A program made the position numbers and the translations under genes. A stretch of 6,323 nt of DNA from Phycisphaerales bacterium (GTDB taxonomy: Bacteria > Planctomycetota > Phycisphaerae > UBA1845), in contig JAUWNF010000208.1 in NCBI GenBank assembly GCA_030612785.1, positions 1-6,323 on the forward strand, given 5' to 3'. Positions 1 to 5,288 of this stretch are shown one piece after another (position 1 is the first letter of the stretch; each line of letters starts with the position of its first letter). The notes beneath the pieces are model-generated. The model was not told the DNA's origin, made no database searches, and worked only from the letters and a program-made list of their open reading frames with translations.

Positions 1-324
1 GGCCACGACTTCCGCGAACGCGTGAAACACATGGGAATCGATGAAGTTGTCATCGCGTACCGATCCCCCTGGCAATCGCCGTACGTGGAACGACTGATCG
101 GCTCAATCCGGCGCGAGTGCTTGAATCACGTGATCGTGTTCGACGAAGCCCACCTGCGCCGAATTCTGACGAGCTACTTCGTGTACTATCACGAGGCTCG
201 AACGCACTTGTCACTCGACCGCAACTCGCCCGTCCCGCGAGAGATCGAGCCGCCGAGTTGCGGCCGAGTGATTGCGATCCCGCAAGTCGGTGGATTGCAT
301 CATCGCTACTGCCGAGCCGCCTGA
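1..324 (+). CDS. DDE transposase/integrase core, C-terminal fragment (5' end outside window)
   Basis: The frame is open from base 1 and ends at a normal TGA, giving about 107 visible residues. They match the end of a retroviral-type integrase core (IS3/IS481-like transposases). The stretch 'SPWQSPYVERLIGSIRREC' carries the last catalytic glutamate (the E of VER) of the DDE triad, and is followed by the usual 'YHEARTHLSLDRNSP' block and a 'GGLHHRYCRAA' terminus typical of one widespread transposase group. The two catalytic aspartates would lie upstream of the window, so intactness cannot be judged. An ATG at 22 is internal to the family and is not taken as the start. The natural stop suggests that this end of the element is not frameshifted. 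I cannot identify the terminal inverted repeat in the following bases, so the element boundary is unknown. The general family is secure; the exact IS family is not. Confidence 0.88.
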   Translation, partial: GHDFRERVKHMGIDEVVIAYRSPWQSPYVERLIGSIRRECLNHVIVFDEAHLRRILTSYFVYYHEARTHLSLDRNSPVPREIEPPSCGRVIAIPQVGGLHHRYCRAA

Positions 325-375
325 ACAAAGGCTTCGCAGTTCACGTTACACACGAGTTCAAGGCAACCGGTCCGC

Positions 376-396
376 GCGCTGGCCGGAGTCCAGCGC
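376..396. repeat. Perfect GC-rich stem-loop downstream of transposase
   Basis: GCGCTGG at 376-382 is followed by a 7-base spacer and its exact complement CCAGCGC at 390-396, so transcript from either strand could form a 7-bp hairpin. It begins 51 bases after the transposase stop. No T-run follows, so it is not a standard intrinsic terminator. It could be a factor-dependent transcript end, part of the element's terminal region, or chance. Confidence 0.45.
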
Positions 397-406
397 CGAG
401 TTCACC

Positions 407-433
407 CGAAAGCCGTCGCTTGCGTCGGCTTCG
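407..433. repeat. Imperfect long stem-loop downstream of transposase
   Basis: The left arm 407-418 pairs with the right arm 423-433. CGAA-GCCG (one bulged A at 411) pairs with CGGCTTCG (426-433), then a single T/T mismatch, then CG/CG closing a CTTG tetraloop at 419-422. That is about ten base pairs in 27 bases. It sits ten bases after the preceding stem-loop. No T-run follows. The pairing is seen directly; the function is unknown. Confidence 0.45.
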
Positions 434-535
434 CCCACGATGTGGTGCTGCCAGACCCCTGCTCCTCGAGCGCGAAACACGCCGGATAGAGTTTTCGGGA
501 TGGACAGGACTTTTCTCGAATAAAACCAGCGCTCG

Positions 536-554
536 ATACGTATATCCAATTGGA
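536..554. repeat. Adjacent palindromes ATACGTAT and TCCAATTGGA
   Basis: Two perfect palindromes lie almost side by side: ATACGTAT at 536-543 and TCCAATTGGA at 545-554. They are flanked by the direct repeat CGCTCG at 530-535 and 555-560. Such clustering in noncoding DNA could mark a protein-binding site, but palindromes this short also arise by chance, and the kinase start is 300 bases away. Confidence 0.25.
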
Positions 555-659
555 CGCTCGTTGGTGGTCCGGAGGTCCCCCAACATCATGCGCGGAACCC
601 AAATCCCCGGTAGGTGTAAGACTTGGTGATGGGCCTACAAATATTTGGTGATTGTCTAA

Positions 660-690
660 TTGACCGGCGGCCACTTTAGGATGAGATTAT
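660..690 (+). promoter_or_regulatory. Weak sigma70-like promoter candidate upstream of kinase
   Basis: TTGACC at 660-665 matches five of six bases of the -35 consensus. The best -10 match, GATTAT at 685-690, has only four of six and lies 19 bases away, which is longer than the usual 16-18. It points toward the kinase gene about 165 bases downstream. Planctomycete promoters are poorly characterised, so this is only a guess. Confidence 0.2.
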
Positions 691-841
691 GCTTATTGAG
701 AGGCTTTGCCTCGCCCGAACGTCGGTGTTGTATCGAGGTTCCTTGCCCGGCGAGGGGGCACGAACGTCTGTGACCACGGTGAATACGTCTTTACCCGCAC
801 CCCGACGAACAGTAGGCTGGGCGATTGAAGTGAGAGTGTAA
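689..841 (+). CDS. Doubtful 50-codon ORF ahead of the kinase
   Basis: An ATG at 689 is preceded by AGGA at 678-681 (7-base spacing) and opens a 50-codon frame ending in TAA at 839-841, only 13 bases before the kinase ATG. The product begins MLIERLCLARTSVLYRG and has no recognisable domain, signal peptide or membrane helix. About 58% of its third codon positions are G or C, which is not clearly coding for DNA of this composition. Spacing and ribosome site would suit a leader peptide or small upstream gene, but the frame may be accidental. I do not recognise it. Confidence 0.2.
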   Translation: MLIERLCLARTSVLYRGSLPGEGARTSVTTVNTSLPAPRRTVGWAIEVRV

Positions 842-854
842 CCAGGGGCCGTTG

Positions 855-3266
855 ATGCCATCTCGCGGAGAACAGTCCGGGAGCACCCCCCCTATAGACG
901 CCCACGATCCGGCGGCGCTGGTCGGTCTTGAAATCGGCGATTTTGTGGTTATTCGGGAGATCGGTCGTGGGGGGATGGGCACCGTCTTCCAGGCGCGGCA
1001 GAAGTCTCTCAACCGGATCGTGGCCCTCAAGGTCCTGTCCAGCACTCTGGGCTTAACCCCGACCGCGGTGTTGCGCTTTCAGCGCGAGGCCGAAGCGGCC
1101 GCCAAGCTCCATCATAAGAACATCGTTCCGATCCACGCCCAGGGCGAGAGCAATGGCGTCCACTACTACGCCATGGAGCTCATCCGTGGCGAGAGTCTAC
1201 ACGACCTCATTTGCCGGTCGCGCGCTGCGCCCGGCGATTCATCCACGGTCACTCTCTTGGCGGACACCGAGCCGCTCCCCCGCCAGGATGATCCCGAGGC
1301 CACCGCACCGATGCCGGTGACTTCGGCGACGACATCGAGGGATTCGGCGGGCGTATCCGCCTCGGAGCCAACCTTGAGCCAAGGGGCGCCCGCCACTGCG
1401 CGGCAGTTTGAGAAGATTGCCAGCGTGATCAGCGCAGTGGCCGGCGCCCTCGACTATGCCCACGAGCAAGGGGTGATCCACCGGGACGTCAAGCCGCATA
1501 ACTTGATGCTGGGTGGGGACCAGCGGGTTCACATCTCGGACTTCGGACTGGCCCGCGTGCTGGAGCAGCCGGGGGTGACCACCACGGGCGAATGTGTGGG
1601 GTCGCCGTTGTACATGTCTCCCGAGCAAATCGTGGGCGGGCAGCGGAAGGTGGACAAGCGAACCGACATTTACTCTCTGGGTGCCACCCTGTACGAGTGG
1701 CTCACCTTGTCACCACCCTATCCGGGCGACACGCGCGAACAGGTTATCTCGAAGGTCATCACCTCCGAAGCACCGCCCGCGCGTAGCTTGAATCCGCACG
1801 TCCCGATGGACCTCGAGACGATCTGCTTGAAGGCGTTGGAGAAGGATCCCGATCGTCGTTACCAGTCGGCCGGTGAGATGCGCGACGATTTGCGGCGTTT
1901 CCTCGCCCATGAAACGATCCGGGCCAAGCGGGCCGGCGTGATGAGTCGCGCCGGCAAGCTTGTTCAGCGTAACAAGGTGACTTCGGTGGTGGCAGCGGCG
2001 TTGGTGGTGGCCCTTGGGCTCACCTTCGCGTTGGTGCACCAGGCCCGCAAGTCGAGTGGGCGGGAGCAGGAACGGCAGCAGGAAATCGCCGCGATCTCCG
2101 AAACCACCGAGGAATTAGCGCAGGAGACTGCGGAGCTTCAGGAGGTGGTGCGAGCCCGGGAAGAGGAAGCCGCCGAAGTCGGAACCCGGAATGAAATGGC
2201 CCGGGCGATGTTGCAGGGCGAGAATTTCGGCGAACAGGTCAAGGAGATCCCCGGCGCCACCGAGCTGCTTGCCGTGTTGGCCGGCGGGCTGGAACCAGAC
2301 CCCCTAGCCGAACGGATGTCCGCCGAGTTCATTGACCAATTGAGGGCGCGCGAAGCGCGGCGCCTCGAGGCCCGCCTGGGACCGGGCGAAGGCGCGGCTC
2401 ACTATTTGTACCTTCAGGCCCTGGCGTCTGAGGATCCCGAACCGGTTGCCTCGTTGGTGAATGAGTGTCTGCGTCTGGATCCGGGCCACGTCGGCGCGAA
2501 GATGCTCGCCGCCGCCCTGGCGTGCGCTGAGCAGGACTATGACCGGATGTCGGCCCATGCCGCTGCCGTGGTCCAAGAGCAGCCCGACGAACCGGACGGC
2601 CACCTGCTGCGCGGTACGGCACAACTGCTGTCCGGGGAGTTGGAGGCGAGCATCACGGACTTCAACATGGCCCTACAACTGGGCAAGGGAATCTCCTGGG
2701 CGTTGGCCTTGCGGGGGGTGGCGTATCAGCGGCGGAAGGATTACGCCCAGGCGATGCGTGACTTCAACGAGGCCCTGGCGGAATTCCCCGACAACGTGGT
2801 GGCTCTGCTGGAACGGGGGCGGACCCACGCTTATCTGAAGGATTACGAAGCGGCGATTGCGGACGCCACCCGGGTGGTGGAGCTCGAGGGAGAGAACGTG
2901 CAGGTTGAGGTGTATGTATTCCGCGGCGACTGCTACGACGCCCTCGAGCGCTATCGGGAATCCAGCGAGGACTACACTCGCGCAATCAAGCTGGATACGG
3001 TTTCGCCGCGCATCGGCACCAAGCTGTGGCAGGCCATCGCCAAACGAGAAAAGCAAGAGGCTGATAAAGCCGATGCGGCTGCCGCCAAGAAGCTTGACGC
3101 GCCCGCCGAACCCGAGGAAGCCCCTGCCACCTCGGATTCAACGCCGGACAGCGAAACGGAGGGCGATAAGCTCGAATGGCTCAAGCGGCTGCTGAAGCGC
3201 AAAGATCAGGACCCACAAGACCAAGGCGGTGTGAATCTCCAGTTTCGGTACCCCTTGCGGATATGA
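855..3266 (+). CDS. Membrane Ser/Thr protein kinase with C-terminal TPR repeats
   Basis: This 803-residue product should phosphorylate proteins on Ser/Thr at the inner face of the membrane. Kinase motifs appear in order: glycine loop GRGGMGTV (37-44), Lys59 in VALK, C-helix Glu78, hinge near YAMEL (105-109), catalytic HRDVKPHN (209-216), DFG (229-231), SPE (255-257). All catalytic residues are present, so it should be active. Between the hinge region and the helix before HRD there is a Ser/Thr/Ala/Pro-rich insert (about 120-183) absent from compact kinases. A basic juxtamembrane segment leads to one hydrophobic helix (about 375-395), then a Glu/Gln-rich probable coiled coil (402-445), about five TPRs (546-717) and a charged Lys/Glu/Ala tail. 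With the kinase cytoplasmic, the TPRs would lie outside the membrane. The start could also be TTG at 852; I prefer ATG at 855, six bases after AGGGG (844-848). The substrate is unknown. The kinase-membrane-TPR arrangement is common in Planctomycetota. Confidence 0.95.
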   Translation: MPSRGEQSGSTPPIDAHDPAALVGLEIGDFVVIREIGRGGMGTVFQARQKSLNRIVALKVLSSTLGLTPTAVLRFQREAEAAAKLHHKNIVPIHAQGESNGVHYYAMELIRGESLHDLICRSRAAPGDSSTVTLLADTEPLPRQDDPEATAPMPVTSATTSRDSAGVSASEPTLSQGAPATARQFEKIASVISAVAGALDYAHEQGVIHRDVKPHNLMLGGDQRVHISDFGLARVLEQPGVTTTGECVGSPLYMSPEQIVGGQRKVDKRTDIYSLGATLYEWLTLSPPYPGDTREQVISKVITSEAPPARSLNPHVPMDLETICLKALEKDPDRRYQSAGEMRDDLRRFLAHETIRAKRAGVMSRAGKLVQRNKVTSVVAAALVVALGLTFALVHQARKSSGREQERQQEIAAISETTEELAQETAELQEVVRAREEEAAEVGTRNEMARAMLQGENFGEQVKEIPGATELLAVLAGGLEPDPLAERMSAEFIDQLRAREARRLEARLGPGEGAAHYLYLQALASEDPEPVASLVNECLRLDPGHVGAKMLAAALACAEQDYDRMSAHAAAVVQEQPDEPDGHLLRGTAQLLSGELEASITDFNMALQLGKGISWALALRGVAYQRRKDYAQAMRDFNEALAEFPDNVVALLERGRTHAYLKDYEAAIADATRVVELEGENVQVEVYVFRGDCYDALERYRESSEDYTRAIKLDTVSPRIGTKLWQAIAKREKQEADKADAAAAKKLDAPAEPEEAPATSDSTPDSETEGDKLEWLKRLLKRKDQDPQDQGGVNLQFRYPLRI

Positions 3267-3286
3267 GATGAGCGGGCGAGTGTGTC

Positions 3287-3727
3287 ATGGCTGCAACCGG
3301 TAAAGCGATCGTTTTGCCCGGCGGCGCGGCCCTTTCCGAGTCGGAGTTGAGGTTTGTTCATTCCCGGGCCCCGGGCCCCGGCGGGCAGAACGTTAACAAG
3401 GTCAACTCGCGTGTTACGCTCTTCTTCGACGTGCGGAACTGTGCAGTTCTGTCACCGGGACAAAGACGCCGCATCGTGGAGACCTTTCCCGGACGGGTGA
3501 GTAAAGAGGGAATCCTGCGGGTCGTATCGTCGCGCTTCCGCACTCAGGCCGCCAATCGCAACGCTACGATCAGACGGTTCTCCGATCTTCTGACCGAGGC
3601 CCTGACCCCTCGCAAACCCCGAAAGAAAACCACAGTTCCCGCACGTGCCCACGCGCGCCGCCTGGAGGAAAAGGCCCGGCGCAGTCAGCGTAAACGCCTA
3701 CGCCGCGGGCCGCAATTGGATGATTAA
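3287..3727 (+). CDS. arfB: ArfB/YaeJ-type peptidyl-tRNA hydrolase (ribosome rescue)
   Basis: This 146-residue protein is close in size to E. coli ArfB (140). It has the catalytic GGQ motif of class I release factors in the context 'GPGGQNVNKVNSRV' (GGQ at 32-34). It lacks the codon-recognition domain of true release factors. Its C-terminal tail (about 108-141) is strongly basic and contains 'RRLEEKARRSQRKRLR', like the ArfB tail that enters the empty mRNA channel. By family knowledge it hydrolyses peptidyl-tRNA on ribosomes stalled without a stop codon, in the cytoplasm. The ATG at 3287 lies 20 bases after the kinase stop, on the same strand, so cotranscription is likely. The ribosome site is weak (GGGCGAG at 3274-3280). 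A functional link to the kinase is not implied by proximity alone. The symbol is given by family resemblance. Confidence 0.9.
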   Translation: MAATGKAIVLPGGAALSESELRFVHSRAPGPGGQNVNKVNSRVTLFFDVRNCAVLSPGQRRRIVETFPGRVSKEGILRVVSSRFRTQAANRNATIRRFSDLLTEALTPRKPRKKTTVPARAHARRLEEKARRSQRKRLRRGPQLDD

Positions 3728-3820
3728 GCCAAGTTGCGCGGTTGGCAAAGACGTTTGACGATTCCTACCCTGGAGGGTGAATAACCGAGTGCCGCCCCGT
3801 CAAAAGTGGCGGATGCGCGC

Positions 3821-3922
3821 TCACCTGGCGATTCCGCAGTACAGTACCACCGCGGTAAAGACCAGCGCCATCAGGAGATAGCGCACCACGTGCATCGTGT
3901 GTCGCCCGGCCGCGAGTCTCAT
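3821..3922 (-). CDS. 33-residue single-pass membrane peptide, coupled to PilZ-like gene
   Basis: This tiny gene starts with ATG at 3922-3920 and ends in TGA at 3821. Its start overlaps the stop of the upstream PilZ-like gene as ATGA, the classic arrangement for coupled translation, and it has a strong ribosome site, GGAGG at 3934-3930, seven bases before the ATG. The product is MRLAAGRHTMHVVRYLL followed by MALVFTAVVLYCGIAR. It has a short basic N-terminus (Arg2, Arg7, Arg14) and one hydrophobic helix at about residues 15-30, ending in Arg. The positive-inside rule suggests a cytoplasmic N-terminus. A second ATG at codon 10 could also be used. I do not recognise a family. Its placement suggests a membrane partner or anchor for the PilZ-like protein, which is inference. 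The start signals and hydrophobicity together argue against a chance frame. Confidence 0.6.
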   Translation of the reverse strand: MRLAAGRHTMHVVRYLLMALVFTAVVLYCGIAR

Positions 3923-4251
3923 GGGCAGACCTCCAAGCCTGAAGGTGTCCCCTGCTTGACCGCACGCGAAGATCCGCTTCGGCATCCGATGAGCGAGAGA
4001 CGGTCGTCGTAGGAGGCGGTCCGTGTCACGCGATACCGCTGCCGAGACCGATTGGACGCGATCACCTCGATCTCCTCGCCGCAAGTCGGCCGAGCGCTCG
4101 CCGACGCCACGAAGGACACACTCGATCGCGACTGATCGCTGAGCCAACCGTGGAAGGTCGTGTGCGTACCGGCCTTTCGCCACCTGATCCGTCCGGCCTG
4201 AGCAATCCTCCGCTCACGGCGGCGATCACCCGGGTCTCTCTTCTCGATCAT
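3919..4251 (-). CDS. Small PilZ-like domain protein
   Basis: The 110-residue product resembles a stand-alone PilZ domain, a cytoplasmic beta-barrel that in many bacteria binds cyclic di-GMP. It opens with an arginine cluster, DRRRERR (9-15), fitting the RxxxR motif, followed by a strand and 'GWLSDQSRSSVSF' (35-47) at the place of the D/NxSxxG motif. Asp39 and Ser41 are present, but the final glycine is replaced by Ser44. 'GEEIEV' (58-63) and 'RYRVTRTASYDDRLSLIGCR' (72-91) fit the later strands. The ATG at 4251 is chosen because GGGGAG (4263-4258) stands six bases before it. In-frame GTG codons at 4293 (GGAGGG five bases upstream) and 4320 are alternatives that would lengthen the N-terminus. 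Downstream it overlaps the 33-residue membrane peptide by four bases; 154 bases upstream is the histidine kinase on the same strand. Ligand binding is uncertain. Confidence 0.7.
   Translation of the reverse strand: MIEKRDPGDRRRERRIAQAGRIRWRKAGTHTTFHGWLSDQSRSSVSFVASASARPTCGEEIEVIASNRSRQRYRVTRTASYDDRLSLIGCRSGSSRAVKQGTPSGLEVCP
3930..3934 (-). promoter_or_regulatory. Strong ribosome binding site of the 33-residue membrane peptide
   Basis: On the minus strand GGAGG (3934-3930) is followed by TCTGCCC and then ATG, a seven-base spacing that is near ideal. It lies inside the last codons of the PilZ-like gene and is the main evidence that the small overlapping frame is translated. Confidence 0.6.
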
Positions 4252-4257
4252 GCAAGA

Positions 4258-4263
4258 CTCCCC
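4258..4263 (-). promoter_or_regulatory. Ribosome binding site deciding the PilZ-like start
   Basis: GGGGAG (4263-4258) is followed by six bases (TCTTGC) and the ATG at 4251. It favours this ATG over the two upstream GTG codons, although GTG 4293 has its own GGAGGG (4304-4299), so two starts remain possible. Confidence 0.45.
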
Positions 4264-4405
4264 GCGCACGTGACGTGTCGCCGGATCGGCCACGGCAGCC
4301 CTCCGGCGGGTCAAACTCACCCACTATCCGTTTGTCGGAACGACTCGGCCCGCAGTTGACCTGATAACCTGATTGCCAACCGTTCTTTCGCGAGTTCAGA
4401 ACCGT

Positions 4406-5206
4406 TCAGCCCGAGGAGGGCAGCGTGATGGTGAAGGTGGCGCCCTTACCGAGTTCGCTCGCGACGGTGATCCGTCCGCGGTGCTCCTCGATGATATCGC
4501 GGCAGATGGCCAGCCCCAGCCCGACTCCGGGTCGCCCGTTGGCCCGAGCGTCCTTCTTGGTGGTGAAGAACGGCTCGAAAACGGCGTCGAGTTGATCGGG
4601 CGGGATTCCACAGCCGGTGTCGCGAACCTCGATCGCAACCCGATCGTCGTCGGTCTCGCGGGCACTGATGGTGATTCGCCCGCTGCGTCCGCCCGTGGCC
4701 TGCCGCGCGTTGATCAGCAGATTGAACAGCACTTGCACCAATTGCTTGGGCTCCGCCCACACCTTAAGGTCGGCATCGATCTCCAGGGTCAGGGCGATCC
4801 CGTCCTTGGTCAAATCTCGGCACAGGCAGGCGACGGCCTCCTCGGCGCACTCCCGCACGGCGACGGATTCAAAAGACTGGGCCTCGTCAATGGCCAAGCC
4901 CAGGATACGATTGGCCATGGCGCTTAAGGTGGCGGTCTGTCTCAGCGTCATGCCCAGCGCCTTTTTCATCATCTCGACGTCGTCATGCTCCAACGCGTAC
5001 TTGGCGTAGCCGCCCACCGGGGTCATGAGGTTATTGGATTCGTGGGCCAGCATGGCCGCCGCCGTGCCGAGACTCGCCAGTCGCTGACTCTGCCGCACCT
5101 GATCGCGCAAGGCGACGAAACGCCGTTCCAAATTCTCCACCTGGGCGCGCAGGTCGAAGTCATGGGATGCTTGGCTTGCTTGCGTCGGGGGTGTACTCTT
5201 AATCAT
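4406..5206 (-). CDS. Soluble histidine kinase (HisKA-like plus HATPase domain)
   Basis: This 266-residue protein is a two-component sensor kinase core. Residues 15-45 form a probable coiled coil leading into the dimerisation helix 'RLASLGTAAAMLAHESNNLM' (42-61), with His55 as the expected phospho-acceptor. The ATP-binding domain shows the N box (FNLLINARQA, 161-170; Asn162, Asn166), G1 box (DTGCG, 196-200), F box (FEPFFTTKK, 210-218) and G2 box (GVGLGLAI, 227-234). No membrane helix, PAS, GAF or receiver domain is visible, so it should be cytoplasmic and sense through its short N-terminus or a partner. No response regulator is adjacent. The ATG at 5206 (MIKSTPP) is chosen although the frame stays open to 5458, because the upstream part overlaps the divergent gene and looks non-coding. 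AAGGA lies about 12 bases before it, rather far. The PilZ-like gene follows downstream on the same strand after 154 bases. Confidence 0.92.
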   Translation of the reverse strand: MIKSTPPTQASQASHDFDLRAQVENLERRFVALRDQVRQSQRLASLGTAAAMLAHESNNLMTPVGGYAKYALEHDDVEMMKKALGMTLRQTATLSAMANRILGLAIDEAQSFESVAVRECAEEAVACLCRDLTKDGIALTLEIDADLKVWAEPKQLVQVLFNLLINARQATGGRSGRITISARETDDDRVAIEVRDTGCGIPPDQLDAVFEPFFTTKKDARANGRPGVGLGLAICRDIIEEHRGRITVASELGKGATFTITLPSSG

Positions 5207-5239
5207 GGACGTTGTGTTTCCTTTTGTATAAGGGGTGAG

Positions 5240-5253
5240 GATACTCAAGTATC
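5240..5253. promoter_or_regulatory. Perfect inverted repeat in divergent spacer, candidate operator
   Basis: GATACT (5240-5245), CA, AGTATC (5248-5253) forms a perfect 6-2-6 inverted repeat in the 82-bp spacer between the divergently transcribed histidine kinase and the small conserved gene. Position and symmetry suit binding of a dimeric regulator that could control both genes. A TATAAG box (5227-5232) lies nearby without a clear -35 partner. No copy of the repeat was noticed elsewhere in the window. The operator role is inference. Confidence 0.4.
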
Positions 5254-5288
5254 GGCGTAGGTGCGGCGAAAACTTGAGGACCCGGCAC

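Larger units (their letters stand above)
325..854. other. Long intergenic region without a convincing gene
   Basis: About 530 bases separate the transposase stop from the Ser/Thr kinase start. Long open frames here, on both strands, give Arg/Ser/Pro-rich translations with no recognisable domain and look like chance GC-rich frames. The region should contain the right end of the mobile element and the kinase promoter, but I can prove neither. Visible structure includes two stem-loops close behind the transposase, an octamer direct repeat CGAGTTCA at 353-360 and 397-404 flanking the first stem-loop, two adjacent palindromes near 536-554, and a locally AT-richer stretch around 637-662. Confidence 0.6.

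Noticed and set aside
325..450. Integron attC-like site suggested by the imperfect hairpins
   Set aside because: No GTTRRRY/RYYYAAC core pair brackets the hairpins, and the transposase is of the DDE type, not a tyrosine integron integrase.
117..629. Long plus-strand frame running through the transposase end and the intergenic region
   Set aside because: Its translation is Arg/Ser/Pro-rich with no domain, and its first part is an out-of-frame shadow of the transposase.
3728..3820. Possible terminators between the convergent ArfB-like and membrane-peptide genes
   Set aside because: GCCAA/TTGGC (3728-3746) and CCGCC/GGCGG (3792-3812) give only 5-bp stems with loops of 9 and 11 bases and no T-run on either strand.
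3765..4183. Longer minus-strand frames of 66 and 120 codons overlapping the PilZ-like gene
   Set aside because: They are shifted-frame shadows of the PilZ-like gene. Only the last 33 codons of the 120-codon frame, which have their own ribosome site and a hydrophobic helix, look real.
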